Assembly: GCF_040892615.1 (NCBI RefSeq)
Contig: NZ_JBFRYC010000003.1
Coordinates: 248,001 to 312,000 of the forward strand
Reading direction: 5' to 3'
DNA from: Thioclava arctica
GTDB taxonomy: Bacteria > Pseudomonadota > Alphaproteobacteria > Rhodobacterales > Rhodobacteraceae
DNA: 64,000 bases
Made by a program: the position numbers and the translations under genes. The notes under the pieces are model-generated. The model worked only from the letters and a program-made list of their open reading frames with translations, did not search any database and was not told where the DNA came from. Positions 1-9,713 of this stretch are shown here, one piece after another (positions within the stretch are counted from its first letter, which is position 1; each line of letters starts with the position of its first letter).

Positions 1-454
1 AGGTGCAGGCGCCCGTTTTAAGAAGTTTATTTGCAGCCAAACGCAGCGCAACCCAGCCCCCGGTGATCGAAGCACAGCGCGTGCCGCCATCGGCCTGAAT
101 GACATCGCAATCCACGACGATCTGACGTTCGCCCAGTGCAGAGCGGTCCACGCCCGCGCGCAGTGCCCGTCCGATCAGGCGTTGGATTTCAACGGTGCGA
201 CCGCCTTGTTTGCCAGCCGCAGCCTCGCGCCGGTTGCGGGTATTGGTCGCACGGGGTAGCATCCCGTATTCTGCGGTGACCCAGCCGAGGCCCGAGCCCT
301 TGAGGAAAGACGGTGCGCGATCTTCGATCGAGGCGGTGCACAGAACGTGCGTGTCGCCCATTTTGATCAGGCAAGAGCCCTCGGCGTGTTTTGTTACGCC
401 CGTTTCGATTGAAATCGTGCGAAGGTCGCTTAACTCTCTGCCGGAAGGGCGCAT
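1..454 (-). CDS. rph: Ribonuclease PH, 5' part (cut by window edge)
   Basis: Phosphorolytic 3'-to-5' exoribonuclease that trims tRNA 3' ends. The visible 151 codons read M-R-P-S-G-R-E-L-S-D-L-R at the start. They continue through the conserved stretch with GDTHVLCTASIE, then LPRATNTRNRRE and GRTVEIQRLIGRALRA, all typical of RNase PH. The 3' half lies left of position 1. The start at 454 is supported by a GAGAGGA ribosome binding site seven bases upstream. It is divergent from hrcA with about 120 bp between the two starts, an arrangement (rph/hrcA/grpE) that is common in alphaproteobacteria. Confidence 0.95.
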   Translation of the reverse strand, partial: MRPSGRELSDLRTISIETGVTKHAEGSCLIKMGDTHVLCTASIEDRAPSFLKGSGLGWVTAEYGMLPRATNTRNRREAAAGKQGGRTVEIQRLIGRALRAGVDRSALGERQIVVDCDVIQADGGTRCASITGGWVALRLAANKLLKTGACT

Positions 455-574
455 CTTTGGATCCTCTCAACTGGTTTGATCCCATTTGATCCCCGCGTGG
501 CCGCGATGCAACCCCGAAAGCCGAGATTGACGACCGGCCTCACGCAGCTTTAATTCACTCGGAGGCGCGCTGAG

Positions 575-1636
575 ATGACAGTTAAGACCGATATTCTGAC
601 CGAGATGAATGACCGCTCCCGCGAGGTGTTTCGCCGGGTGGTTGAGGGGTATTTGTCTTCGGGAGATCCGGTGGGGTCGCGCACATTGACCCGTCAAATG
701 ACGGAAAAACTGTCAGCGGCCACCATCCGAAACGTCATGCAAGACCTCGAATATCTGGGGCTGTTGGACAGCCCGCATGTGTCGGCCGGGCGTATTCCTA
801 CGCAGTTGGGCCTGCGGATGTTTGTCGATGGTGTGATGGAGTTGAGCCATCTCGGTGAGGATGACCGCGCCGCGTTAGAAGCGACGATGGGGGCAAATTC
901 GGGTGATGTAGGGTCTATTTTAGGGCGTGTTTCAAGCGCTCTGTCGGGGATGACGCAGGGCGCGAGCCTTGTTTTGGCGCCCAAACAAGAGGCACCGATC
1001 CGACATATCGAGTTTGTTTCACTTGCTCTGGACCGCGCGCTGGTTGTCTTGGTCTTTGCCGACGGTCAGGTAGAAAATAGGGTATTTACGCCGCCAATCG
1101 GGCAGACGCCGTCATCCATGCGCGAGGCCGCGAATTTCCTGAACGCGATGGCAGAGGGGCGAACTCTCTCAGAGCTGCGCTCCCATATTCTGCATCAAAT
1201 CGCCAACCGTCGGCAGGAAATTGATTCGCTGGCGGCCGAGTTGATCGACAATGGTTTGGCTGCTTGGGAAGATAAGGGCGAGCGATCTGAGCGTTTGATC
1301 GTGCGTGGCCGGGCGAATTTGCTGGGCGAAGAGGTTGATCTCGACCGCATCCGCACCCTTTTTGATGATCTGGAGCGCAAGCGCGATATCGCGGAATTCC
1401 TGAATCTGGCCGAGGATGGCGAAGGTGTGCGCATTTTTATTGGCTCTGAGAACAAACTTTTCTCGCTTTCGGGTTCCTCTTTGGTGGTCTCTCCTTATAT
1501 GAACGCTGACCGGAAGATCATCGGCGCGGTTGGTGTAATCGGGCCGACGCGGCTAAACTATGGGCGGATCGTTCCGATTGTGGATTATACAGCGCAGCTG
1601 GTCGGGCGATTGATTTCCGGCCAGAGCAAGGGATGA
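575..1636 (+). CDS. hrcA: Heat-inducible transcription repressor HrcA
   Basis: Repressor that binds CIRCE operators and controls groESL-type chaperone genes. The protein has 353 residues, the normal length. The N-terminal winged helix (about 10-75) contains the family segments VGSRTL, LSAATIRNVMQDLE and HVSAGRIPT. It is followed by the GAF-like regulatory domain, ending with GVIGPTRLNYGRIVPIVDYTA. The start has a GGAGG site ten bases upstream (561-565). Its stop overlaps the start of grpE. I saw no CIRCE inverted repeat upstream, so autoregulation is not evident here. Confidence 0.95.
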   Translation: MTVKTDILTEMNDRSREVFRRVVEGYLSSGDPVGSRTLTRQMTEKLSAATIRNVMQDLEYLGLLDSPHVSAGRIPTQLGLRMFVDGVMELSHLGEDDRAALEATMGANSGDVGSILGRVSSALSGMTQGASLVLAPKQEAPIRHIEFVSLALDRALVVLVFADGQVENRVFTPPIGQTPSSMREAANFLNAMAEGRTLSELRSHILHQIANRRQEIDSLAAELIDNGLAAWEDKGERSERLIVRGRANLLGEEVDLDRIRTLFDDLERKRDIAEFLNLAEDGEGVRIFIGSENKLFSLSGSSLVVSPYMNADRKIIGAVGVIGPTRLNYGRIVPIVDYTAQLVGRLISGQSKG

Positions 1637-2190
1637 AGGGCATGAGCGAGAAGAAAGACGAAATTGCCGAAGATCAGGCCCATGTGGATGAGGCTTTTGA
1701 AGATATCATGGCCGCAGAGGCCGATGAGATCGAGCAGTTGCGTGCCGAACGTGATGAGTTCCGTGAACGCTTCATGCGCGCTTTGGCCGATGCCGAGAAT
1801 GCGCGCAAGCGGGCTGATAAAGAGCGGCAAGAGGCCTCAAATTACGGTGGTTCGCGTTTGGCGCGTGACATGCTGCCGGTATTTGACGCTTTGCAGCGCG
1901 CCTTGGAGGCCGTAACCGAAGAGCAGCGTGCCCAAGCGGGGCCGGTGATCCAAGGGATCGAGTTGACACAGCGCGAGCTGATCAATGTCTTCGCGCGGCA
2001 CGGGATTACATCGATGGCGCCCCAGATTGGCGATCGCTTTGATCCCCAGCAACATGAGGCGATGTTTGAAGCCCCTGTGCCTGGCACGAAGGCGGGTGAC
2101 ATCATTCAGGTCATGGAGCAGGGCTTCATGATCCACGAGCGGCTGTTGCGGCCGGCTAAAGTTGGCGTGAGTTCAACGCCGAAATCCTGA
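1633..2190 (+). CDS. grpE: Nucleotide exchange factor GrpE
   Basis: Nucleotide exchange factor for the DnaK chaperone. The product has 185 residues: an acidic N-terminus, a long helix rich in E, R and K (about 30-90, with FRERFMRALADAENARKRADKE), and a C-terminal beta domain ending GFMIHERLLRPAKVGVS, which is the GrpE signature region. The ATG at 1633 overlaps the hrcA stop (ATGA). A second ATG nine bases later (1642) gives MSEKKDE and is an equally possible start. It is cotranscribed with hrcA and followed by a strong hairpin at 2197-2221. Confidence 0.94.
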   Translation: MKGMSEKKDEIAEDQAHVDEAFEDIMAAEADEIEQLRAERDEFRERFMRALADAENARKRADKERQEASNYGGSRLARDMLPVFDALQRALEAVTEEQRAQAGPVIQGIELTQRELINVFARHGITSMAPQIGDRFDPQQHEAMFEAPVPGTKAGDIIQVMEQGFMIHERLLRPAKVGVSSTPKS

Positions 2191-2196
2191 TCGTAA

Positions 2197-2221
2197 GTCT
2201 GGGGGCTTTATGCCCCCAGAC
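2197..2221. terminator. 10-bp perfect hairpin between grpE and mutS
   Basis: GTCTGGGGGC, loop TTTAT, GCCCCCAGAC: a perfect ten-base-pair stem with a five-base loop between the convergent genes grpE and mutS. Neither side has a T tract, so it is a probable bidirectional transcript end or stabiliser rather than a textbook intrinsic terminator. Confidence 0.6.
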
Positions 2222-2249
2222 CCTCGTCGGAGATTTCCAAATACGAAGA

Positions 2250-4895
2250 TCAATCCTTGAGCAAGGCGCGCAATGCGTAAAGTGCGTTGAGCGCGTCTTT
2301 CGGCGACATCTCATCGGGGATGTAAGATTTCAAAGCCGCCTCGAGTTCTGGATTTCCCGCGGGCTTCGGGCTGGTTTGGGGTGTGTTAGAGACTGAAAAC
2401 AAGGGTAGGTCATCAATCATCGCCTGCTTTTTGGTGCCAGATTCCCGCTCGCCTTTTTCCAAAGCATCAAGGACGTGGCGGGCGCGTTCAACGACCGAAC
2501 TCGGCAGTCCGGCAAGACGCGCCACTTGCACCCCATAAGAACGATCTGCCGCGCCCCTGCGGACCTCGTGCAGAAAGATCACCTCGCCGTCCCATTCCTT
2601 GACAGTAACGGTCGCATTTTCCACGCCCTCAAGCTTGGCGGAAAGCGCGGTCATCTCGTGGTAATGGGTCGCAAACAGCGCGCGGCAGCGGTTCGTGGCG
2701 TGTAGATGCTCCATCACCGCCCAGGCAATCGAAAGCCCATCGTAGGTGGCTGTGCCGCGTCCGATTTCATCAAGGATCACCAAAGCGCGGTCATCGGCTT
2801 GATTGAGGATCGCAGCCGTTTCGACCATCTCGACCATGAAGGTCGAGCGCCCGCGTGCGAGATCATCCGCAGCGCCGACGCGCGAAAATAGCTGTGAAAC
2901 AATCCCGATATGGGCGCTTTTTGCGGGAACGAAACTGCCTGCCTGCGCGAGCAGTGCAATAAGCGCGTTTTGGCGCAGGAAGGTCGATTTACCCGCCATG
3001 TTCGGGCCGGTGAGCAGCCAGATTGCTGGCGTCGGCCCATTTGTGAGGCCGCAGTCATTGGCGATAAAGGGCTCGCCCGTTCTTTTGAGTGCGGCCTCGA
3101 CGACCGGATGGCGCCCCCCGGAAATCTCAAAGGCGCGGCTATCATCGATCTTGGGTTCGGCCCAGTTTTCACCTCTGGCGAGGGTTGCGAACGCGGTGGA
3201 AAGATCAATTTCGGCAAGGGCACGCGAGGCTTCACCAATCGGGCCGGATTGGCCTAAAATTGCGCCCTTCAAGCTGTTATAGAGACGTTTTTCAATTTCA
3301 AGCGCGTGATTTCCTGCGTTCAGAATGCGGGTTTCCAGCTCGCTTAGTTCAATCGTCGTGAAGCGCACTTGATTGGCGGTGGTTTGGCGGTGGATGAAGC
3401 GTTCCGAAAGCGGCGGCGCAAGCATCTTTTCTGCATGGGTCGCCGTGGTTTCAATGAAATAGCCCAAGACATTGTTGTGTTTGATTTTGAGGCCGGTGAT
3501 GCCAGAGGCCGCGATATATTCCGCCTGCAATTCTGCGATCACGCTGCGCCCTTCGTCGCGCAACTTGCGGGTTTGATCGAGTTCGGTGTCATAGCCCGTG
3601 GCGATAAAGCCGCCATCGCGCGCCAGAAGCGGCGGCTCTGCGATGAGGGCCGCATCAAGGAGCGCGACCAAGTCTTCGTGGCCGATCAACGCGCGGGCAG
3701 CCGTTTTCAAAAGGTCCGGGGCGTCGGTTTGTTGCAGGGCTTCGGCGATGCGTCCCGCTTGTTCAAGGCCATTGCGGATTGCCGCCATATCGCGCGGACC
3801 GCCGCGATCAAGCGCAAGGCGTGAAAGCGCGCGATCCATATCAGGGCAGCGTTTGAGATCAGCGCGCAGATCATCGCTGAATCGAGCCTGTTCTAGCAGA
3901 AACCGCACGGAGTCGTGGCGTGCGTGGATTTCAGGCAAGTTGCGCGAGGGCGCGGACAGGCGACGCTCCAAAAGGCGCGCGCCCCCAGCGGTCACGCTAC
4001 GGTCGATGGCGTGCAGCAGCGAGCCTTCGCGGCCACCAGACAGCGCCTGCGTGAGTTCGAGATTGCGCCGGGTCGCGGCGTCAATCTGCATGGCAGCGCC
4101 GCCATCTTCTAGCACGGGACGACGCAGCAGCGGGAGTTTGCCCTTCTGGGTGATGTCGAGATAATCGACAATCGCCCCCATCGCGGCCATTTCGGCACGG
4201 CTGAAGCTGCCAAACGCCTCTAGTGAGCCAATTTCATAGAGGTCAAGCAGGCGCTTTTCTGCGGCCTGACTGTCAAAACTTGCCCGTGACAACGGCGTGA
4301 GAGCGGCGCGCATATCAGAGACAATATCGGCGCAATCCTGCTCTTTTACTTCGCTGACCAGCACTTCGCGCGGGGCGAGGCGGGCCAATTCGGGCCCCAA
4401 GCGTGTCAGCGGGCAGGTCATCACGCGAAACTCGCCCGTCGAGATATCTACCCAAGCCAGCGCGCCCGCATCGCGAACTTCGGCCCACGCGGCAAGGAAG
4501 TTATGACGGCGAGCCTCTAGCAGGCTTTCTTCGGTCAGCGTTCCGGGGGTGACAAGACGCACCACGTCACGTTTCACAACCGATTTCGCTCCGCGCTTTT
4601 TCGCCTCGGCGGGGTCTTCCAGCTGCTCGGCGATGGCGACGCGAAAGCCTTTGCGGATCAGCGTCAGCAGATAGCCTTCAGCGGCATGAACGGGCACGCC
4701 ACACATCGGAATGTCTTCGTCGTTGTGTTTGCCGCGCTTGGTCAGCGCAATATCAAGCGCCGCAGCCGCATCGACGGCGTCGTCAAAGAACATCTCGTAG
4801 AAATCACCCATGCGATAAAACAAGAGTGCGCCCGGATTGGCCGCCTTGATCCCAAGATATTGCTCCATCATCGGCGTGACGGTTGGCTTGTTCAT
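2250..4895 (-). CDS. mutS: DNA mismatch repair protein MutS
   Basis: Mismatch recognition ATPase, 881 residues. The mismatch-binding domain shows the F-Y-E wedge (residues 32-34, in GDFYEMFFDDA). The connector, lever and clamp domains follow. The ATPase has Walker A GPNMAGKST near residue 630 (the usual second glycine is alanine here) and Walker B with LVILDEIGRGT near 706. The ATHYHEMT segment and a C-terminal dimerisation tail follow. It stands alone, divergent from maeB with a 115-bp gap. Confidence 0.97.
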   Translation of the reverse strand: MNKPTVTPMMEQYLGIKAANPGALLFYRMGDFYEMFFDDAVDAAAALDIALTKRGKHNDEDIPMCGVPVHAAEGYLLTLIRKGFRVAIAEQLEDPAEAKKRGAKSVVKRDVVRLVTPGTLTEESLLEARRHNFLAAWAEVRDAGALAWVDISTGEFRVMTCPLTRLGPELARLAPREVLVSEVKEQDCADIVSDMRAALTPLSRASFDSQAAEKRLLDLYEIGSLEAFGSFSRAEMAAMGAIVDYLDITQKGKLPLLRRPVLEDGGAAMQIDAATRRNLELTQALSGGREGSLLHAIDRSVTAGGARLLERRLSAPSRNLPEIHARHDSVRFLLEQARFSDDLRADLKRCPDMDRALSRLALDRGGPRDMAAIRNGLEQAGRIAEALQQTDAPDLLKTAARALIGHEDLVALLDAALIAEPPLLARDGGFIATGYDTELDQTRKLRDEGRSVIAELQAEYIAASGITGLKIKHNNVLGYFIETTATHAEKMLAPPLSERFIHRQTTANQVRFTTIELSELETRILNAGNHALEIEKRLYNSLKGAILGQSGPIGEASRALAEIDLSTAFATLARGENWAEPKIDDSRAFEISGGRHPVVEAALKRTGEPFIANDCGLTNGPTPAIWLLTGPNMAGKSTFLRQNALIALLAQAGSFVPAKSAHIGIVSQLFSRVGAADDLARGRSTFMVEMVETAAILNQADDRALVILDEIGRGTATYDGLSIAWAVMEHLHATNRCRALFATHYHEMTALSAKLEGVENATVTVKEWDGEVIFLHEVRRGAADRSYGVQVARLAGLPSSVVERARHVLDALEKGERESGTKKQAMIDDLPLFSVSNTPQTSPKPAGNPELEAALKSYIPDEMSPKDALNALYALRALLKD

Positions 4896-5010
4896 GTCGC
4901 CCCCATTTCCAGTCGCGTGACCCTACAAAACCCCGGATTCGGGCGCAATTCCATTGAGCGTGAGATAACCGGGCGTTATGACGAAAGAACCTGTAGGAGG
5001 AGCCCGGACC

Positions 5011-7278
5011 ATGCCCAGCAAGACTCGTATCACGCCAGAAGAGGCGCTTGCCTATCATCTGGAGCCGCGTCCGGGGAAATATGACATTGTGCCCTCGACG
5101 CCGATGACGTCGCAGCGCGATCTGTCGCTGGCCTATTCGCCCGGCGTTGCGGTGCCGGTTGAGGCGATTGCGGCCAATCCAGAGCTGGCTTATGACTATA
5201 CGGTCAAGGGCAACATGGTTGCGGTGATCACGAATGGTTCGGCGATTTTGGGGTTGGGCAATCTTGGGGCGCTGGCGTCAAAGCCGGTGATGGAGGGCAA
5301 GGCGGTTCTGTTCAAACGCTTTGCTGACGTCAACGCGATTGATATTGAGCTCGATACCGAGGACGCCGACGAAATCATCAACGCGGTCAAGCTGATGGGG
5401 CCGACCTTTGGCGGCATCAACCTTGAGGATATCAAGGCGCCGGAGTGTTTCATCATTGAGCAGCGGCTCAAGGAGTTGATGGATATTCCCGTTTTCCACG
5501 ATGATCAGCATGGCACGGCGGTAATCTGTGCGGCGGGATTGATCAACGCGCTGGAGCTGTCGGGCAAGAAGATAGAAGATTGCAAGATTGTGCTCAACGG
5601 AGCCGGCGCTGCGGGGATCGCGTGTCTGGAATTGATCAAGTCGATGGGCGCGCAACACGATAATTGCATCATGTGCGACACGAAGGGCGTGATTTATCAG
5701 GGTCGCACCGAGGGCATGAATCAATGGAAATCAGCCCATGCCGCGGTAACTGAGGCGCGCACGCTGGAAGAAGCGATGGAAGGTGCGGATGTGTTTCTTG
5801 GCGTGTCGGCCAAGGGGGCCGTGACGCCCGAGATGGTTGAGGTAATGGCCGACAATCCAGTGATCTTTGCAATGGCGAACCCCGACCCCGAGATTACACC
5901 CGAGGAAGCTCATGCTGTGCGCCCCGATGCCATCGTAGCGACCGGGCGTAGCGATTATCCCAATCAGGTTAATAACGTGCTTGGGTTTCCCTATTTGTTT
6001 CGGGGTGCGCTTGATATCCACGCCCGCGCGATCAATGACGAGATGAAAATCGCCTGTGCGCGCGCATTGGCCGAACTTGCACGCGAGGATGTGCCCGACG
6101 AAGTTGCAATGGCCTATGGGCGCAAGCTCAGCTTTGGGCGCGACTACATCATTCCGACGCCGTTCGATCCGCGTCTGATTTATGTGATTCCGCCCGCCGT
6201 CGCGCAGGCGGGAATGGATACCGGCGTGGCGCGGCGTCCGATCATCGACATGGAGGGCTATGCCCAAAGCCTCAAGGCGCGGATGGATCCGACGGCCTCG
6301 ATCTTGCAGGGCATTCACGCGCGTGCGCGTCAGGCGCAGGCCAACATGATCTTTGCCGAGGGCGATGATACCCGCGTTTTGCGCGCAGCCGTCGCCTATC
6401 AGCGCGCGGGCATGGGGCAGGCGCTTGTTGTCGGGCGCGAACAAGACGTCAAAGAGCGGCTGGAGGCCGCGGGGCTGGGCGATGCCTATCGCGAGTTGAG
6501 CATCGTAAACGCGGCCAATTCCAAACATATCGCCGCCTATAAAGACTATCTCTACGAGCGGTTGCAGCGCCAAGGCGTGGATCGTGAGGATGCCCACAAG
6601 CTCGCCACGCGCGATCGTCATGTGTTCGCTGCGCTCATGCTGGTGCATGGGCATGGCGATGGGCTGGTGACGGGGGCGACTCGGAAATCGGCGCATGTGC
6701 TTGAGCTGATCAACAAGGTGATTGATGCCAAGCCTTCGGATGGGGCGGTGGGGATCACGGCGGTCCTGAATAAAGGGCGCGTGGTGCTGATCGGCGATAC
6801 GCTGGTGCATGAATGGCCTGATGAGAACGATCTGGCCGATATTGCGACCTCGGGGGCGCAAGTGGCGCGTGGCCTTGGGCTAGAACCGCGCGCGGCGTTT
6901 TGTTCCTTCTCGACCTTCGGCTATCCGGTGTCCGAGCGCGCGACCAAGATGCACCGGGCGGCGAAAGTCCTGGATCAGCGTGGCGTCGATTTCGAATATG
7001 ATGGCGAAATGACTGTCGATGTCGCGTTGAATATGGACCAGATGGCGAATTACCCGTTCTGCCGCCTGACCGGGCCAGCCAACATTCTGGTGGTTCCAGC
7101 GCGGCATTCCGCGTCGATCTCGGTCAAGCTGATGCAAGAAATGGCAGGCGCCACCGTGATCGGGCCGATCCTGACCGGGATCTCGCAGGCGGTGCAGCTC
7201 TGCCCAACGTCATCGACGGTGAACGACATCCTCAATATGGCAGCCTTGGCGTCTTGTCGGTTGGGGCAAGCGAAATAG
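5011..7278 (+). CDS. maeB: NADP-dependent malic enzyme (ME-PTA hybrid)
   Basis: Oxidative decarboxylation of malate to pyruvate. The protein has 755 residues in two parts. The malic enzyme catalytic and NAD(P)-binding halves (1 to about 425) carry SPGVAVP, NGSAILGLGNLG, FHDDQHGTA and LNGAGAAGIAC. The C-terminal half (about 430-755) resembles phosphotransacetylase and is usually catalytically inactive in this class, with a regulatory role. The start at 5011 is chosen because AGGAGG lies eleven bases upstream. An in-frame ATG at 4978 would place that Shine-Dalgarno inside the gene and is less likely. Confidence 0.94.
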   Translation: MPSKTRITPEEALAYHLEPRPGKYDIVPSTPMTSQRDLSLAYSPGVAVPVEAIAANPELAYDYTVKGNMVAVITNGSAILGLGNLGALASKPVMEGKAVLFKRFADVNAIDIELDTEDADEIINAVKLMGPTFGGINLEDIKAPECFIIEQRLKELMDIPVFHDDQHGTAVICAAGLINALELSGKKIEDCKIVLNGAGAAGIACLELIKSMGAQHDNCIMCDTKGVIYQGRTEGMNQWKSAHAAVTEARTLEEAMEGADVFLGVSAKGAVTPEMVEVMADNPVIFAMANPDPEITPEEAHAVRPDAIVATGRSDYPNQVNNVLGFPYLFRGALDIHARAINDEMKIACARALAELAREDVPDEVAMAYGRKLSFGRDYIIPTPFDPRLIYVIPPAVAQAGMDTGVARRPIIDMEGYAQSLKARMDPTASILQGIHARARQAQANMIFAEGDDTRVLRAAVAYQRAGMGQALVVGREQDVKERLEAAGLGDAYRELSIVNAANSKHIAAYKDYLYERLQRQGVDREDAHKLATRDRHVFAALMLVHGHGDGLVTGATRKSAHVLELINKVIDAKPSDGAVGITAVLNKGRVVLIGDTLVHEWPDENDLADIATSGAQVARGLGLEPRAAFCSFSTFGYPVSERATKMHRAAKVLDQRGVDFEYDGEMTVDVALNMDQMANYPFCRLTGPANILVVPARHSASISVKLMQEMAGATVIGPILTGISQAVQLCPTSSTVNDILNMAALASCRLGQAK

Positions 7279-7320
7279 GGCGCGAACCAATCCGTAGCGA
7301 TTGCGCGGGATCGGGCGACG

Positions 7321-7513
7321 CGATGATCTTGCAAAATGAAGCTGGTTTTCAGGTGGATGCGGCGTATCTTGCGCGGCGTATCTGATCGCCGGACTCGCGG
7401 AAGGGTTGGCCTGGGCGGCGGCAGTGCTCAAGGTGATACGCCCCGGCGCTGCCGATGTCATACCGACACGCGCCGAGGTTGATGATTTTATCGCCAATCA
7501 GCCCAGCGAATAG
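7321..7513 (+). pseudogene. Possible small gene remnant after maeB
   Basis: The 219-bp gap between maeB and phoB has protein-like codon use in two frames. One piece starts ATG at 7321 and reads M-I-L-Q-N-E-A-G-F-Q-V-D-A-A-Y-L-A-R before a stop. The other frame then reads AYLIAGLAEGLAWAAAVLKV and on to a stop at 7511-7513, overlapping the end of phoB. This could be one short gene broken by a frameshift. I do not recognise the family and the case is weak. Confidence 0.25.
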
Positions 7514-8190
7514 CCCGTCCCGCGCACAGTGCGCACAGGATCGGCGCCGCCATGAGTCATCAAAGCCTTGCGCAAACGCCCGACATGCACGTCGATGGTG
7601 CGCGTATCGACATAAATATCGCGCCCCCAGACCCGATCCAGCAATTGATCGCGAGTCCAGACTCGACCCGGCTTCTCCATCAGGGTCGAGAGCAAGCGGA
7701 ACTCAGTTGGCCCTAATTTCAATGGCTTACCGTCTCTGAAGACGCGATGTTCTTCGGAATCCAGCAAGATATCGTCGTAAGTTAGCCGCTCTCCCATCGT
7801 CGCAGGGCGCGTTCGACGCAACTGGGTACGCACGCGGGCCATCAGCTCGACCACAGAGTACGGTTTTACTACATAATCATCCGCGCCGGTTTCAAGCCCG
7901 CGCACCCGGTCCACTTCTTCCGAGCGCGCTGACAGCATGATGACGGGGATGTGGCGCGTCTCGGTATTGGCTTTGACGCGCCGACAAATCTCGATGCCCG
8001 AAACATTCGGCAGCATCCAGTCGAGCACGATGAGATCGGGCTTTTCCTCGGCGACCATCAAAAGGGCCTCGTCGCCGTTTTCCGCCATCACAACGCGAAA
8101 GCCTTCGGCATCGAGATTGTAGAACAGGACTTCGCGCTGGGCGGATTCGTCCTCGACCACCAAAACACAGGGCTGCTGGGCGGGCGCCAT
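7498..8190 (-). CDS. phoB: Phosphate regulon response regulator PhoB
   Basis: OmpR-family two-component response regulator that activates Pho-box promoters under phosphate limitation. The product has 230 residues. The receiver domain has the acidic pair VVEDE near residue 13, the phospho-acceptor Asp in VLDWMLPNVSG and the Lys in VVKPYSV. The C-terminal winged helix ends RTVRGTGYSL. It is the last gene of the pst operon, starting one base after the phoU stop. The partner kinase PhoR is not in this window. Confidence 0.95.
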   Translation of the reverse strand: MAPAQQPCVLVVEDESAQREVLFYNLDAEGFRVVMAENGDEALLMVAEEKPDLIVLDWMLPNVSGIEICRRVKANTETRHIPVIMLSARSEEVDRVRGLETGADDYVVKPYSVVELMARVRTQLRRTRPATMGERLTYDDILLDSEEHRVFRDGKPLKLGPTEFRLLSTLMEKPGRVWTRDQLLDRVWGRDIYVDTRTIDVHVGRLRKALMTHGGADPVRTVRGTGYSLG

Positions 8191-8191
8191 G

Positions 8192-8893
8192 TCAGACCTC
8201 CGTTTCGATCACGCTGGAAGATTTCGGGCGAGTGTCATCGGGCAACTCTCCGGTGACGAGATAAATCACCTGCTCGGCGATCGAGGTCGCATGGTCACCC
8301 ATCCGCTCGATGTTCTTGGCGATAAAATGCAGGTGCATGCAGGGTGTGATGTTGCGCGGGTCTTCCAGCATATAGGTCAGGAATTCGCGAAACAGCGCGT
8401 TATACATCTGGTCCACTTCAAGATCGCGCGTGCGCACGTCGCGGGCCAGATCGACATCGCGTTGAATATAGCTGTCGAGCGCGTCTTTGAGCATCGCTTC
8501 GGTCGCTTGTGCCATACGCCGGATCGCGGCGGGCGTGCCATTGATCGGCGGGCTGTCGAGCAGAACCTTGGAGCGCTTGGCGATATTCTTGGCGTAATCG
8601 CCGACCCGCTCAAGGCTGGCCGAAATCTTGATCACCGAAAGCGCAACCCGCAGATCGCGCGCGGCGGGGGCGCGCAGGGCGATCAGGCGCGCGGCCTCTT
8701 CGTTGATTTTCTCTTCAAGCTGGTCGACGGCGCGATCACGTTCGCGCACAGTTTTGGCCAGATCAGCATCGCGGGTTTCAAGTGCGCGCGCGCTGTTAAG
8801 GATCTGCTCTTCGACGATTCCGCCCATCTTCACGACGAGGGCCTGAACAGCCTCTAGGTCGCGGTCAAATGCGGAAAGGATATGGTCGCTCAT
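8192..8893 (-). CDS. phoU: Phosphate signalling regulator PhoU
   Basis: Cytoplasmic negative modulator linking the PstSCAB transporter to PhoR/PhoB. The 233-residue protein is all helical with the duplicated PhoU three-helix repeat, including LARDVRTRDLEVDQMYNAL and ERMGDHATSIAEQVIYLVTG (E/D-rich metal-binding motifs). A strong AGGAGG site precedes the start. It lies between pstB (10-bp gap) and phoB (1-bp gap). Confidence 0.95.
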   Translation of the reverse strand: MSDHILSAFDRDLEAVQALVVKMGGIVEEQILNSARALETRDADLAKTVRERDRAVDQLEEKINEEAARLIALRAPAARDLRVALSVIKISASLERVGDYAKNIAKRSKVLLDSPPINGTPAAIRRMAQATEAMLKDALDSYIQRDVDLARDVRTRDLEVDQMYNALFREFLTYMLEDPRNITPCMHLHFIAKNIERMGDHATSIAEQVIYLVTGELPDDTRPKSSSVIETEV

Positions 8894-8903
8894 GCCTGCC
8901 TCC

Positions 8904-9701
8904 TTAGCCGATCCGGCCGGTGATATAACTTTCGGTCCGGGGGTCGGTGGGATTTGTGAAAATTTTGTCTGTATCGCCGTATTCCACCAAATGTCCGAGG
9001 TGGAAGAAGGCGGTTTTCTGACTCACCCGGGCAGCTTGCTGCATCGAGTGGGTCACGATGACGACCGAATAATTGGTCCGTAACTCGTCAATCAATTCTT
9101 CAACTTGCGCCGTGGCGATCGGATCAAGCGCCGAACAGGGCTCATCCATCAGCAGCACCTCGGGTGAGGTGGCAATTGCGCGCGCGATGCACAGGCGTTG
9201 CTGCTGTCCGCCCGAAAGCCCGGTGCCCGGCGCGGTCAGGCGGTCTTTCACCTCGTTCCAAAGGGCGGCCTTGCGCAACGAGGCTTCAACGGTCTCGTCC
9301 AGTTCGGCGCGGTTCCGCGTCAAGCCGTGGATCTTGGGGCCATAGGCCACGTTGTCATAAATCGATTTCGGGAAGGGGTTGGGTTTTTGAAACACCATCC
9401 CAACCTTGGCGCGCAACTGCACCGGATCGACGCGGCGGTCGTAAATATCCTCGTTATCGAGCAGGATTTCCCCGGTGACCCGGCAGATGTCGATCGTGTC
9501 GTTCATCCGGTTAAGGCATCGCAGAAAGGTCGATTTTCCGCAGCCTGAGGGACCGATAAACGCGGTCACGGTCTTGTCGAGAATATCGACATCGACATCT
9601 TTGATGGCGTGGTTTTCGCCATAGTAGACCTGCACGTTGCGCGCGGTGATCTTGTTTTCGGTGGCGTTCACAGCTCTCTCCGTCAATGTCATGTCGTTCA
9701 T
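8904..9701 (-). CDS. pstB: Phosphate ABC transporter ATP-binding protein PstB
   Basis: Cytoplasmic ATPase of the high-affinity phosphate importer, 265 residues. Walker A is GPSGCGKST near residue 53, the signature is LSGGQQQRLCIARAIA and Walker B is LLMDEPCSALDP. The D-loop and H-loop (VIVTHSMQQAARVS) and the C-terminal FTNPTDPRTESYITGRIG are typical of PstB. AAGGAG upstream supports the first ATG. It follows pstA by 12 bp. Confidence 0.97.
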   Translation of the reverse strand: MNDMTLTERAVNATENKITARNVQVYYGENHAIKDVDVDILDKTVTAFIGPSGCGKSTFLRCLNRMNDTIDICRVTGEILLDNEDIYDRRVDPVQLRAKVGMVFQKPNPFPKSIYDNVAYGPKIHGLTRNRAELDETVEASLRKAALWNEVKDRLTAPGTGLSGGQQQRLCIARAIATSPEVLLMDEPCSALDPIATAQVEELIDELRTNYSVVIVTHSMQQAARVSQKTAFFHLGHLVEYGDTDKIFTNPTDPRTESYITGRIG

Positions 9702-9713
9702 GGCTGCGTCTCC

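Noticed and set aside
455..574. CIRCE operator upstream of hrcA
   Set aside because: I looked for TTAGCACTC-N9-GAGTGCTAA and found nothing close.
5731..6861. Minus-strand frame of about 376 codons
   Set aside because: Antisense shadow of maeB; repetitive His/Arg-rich translation.
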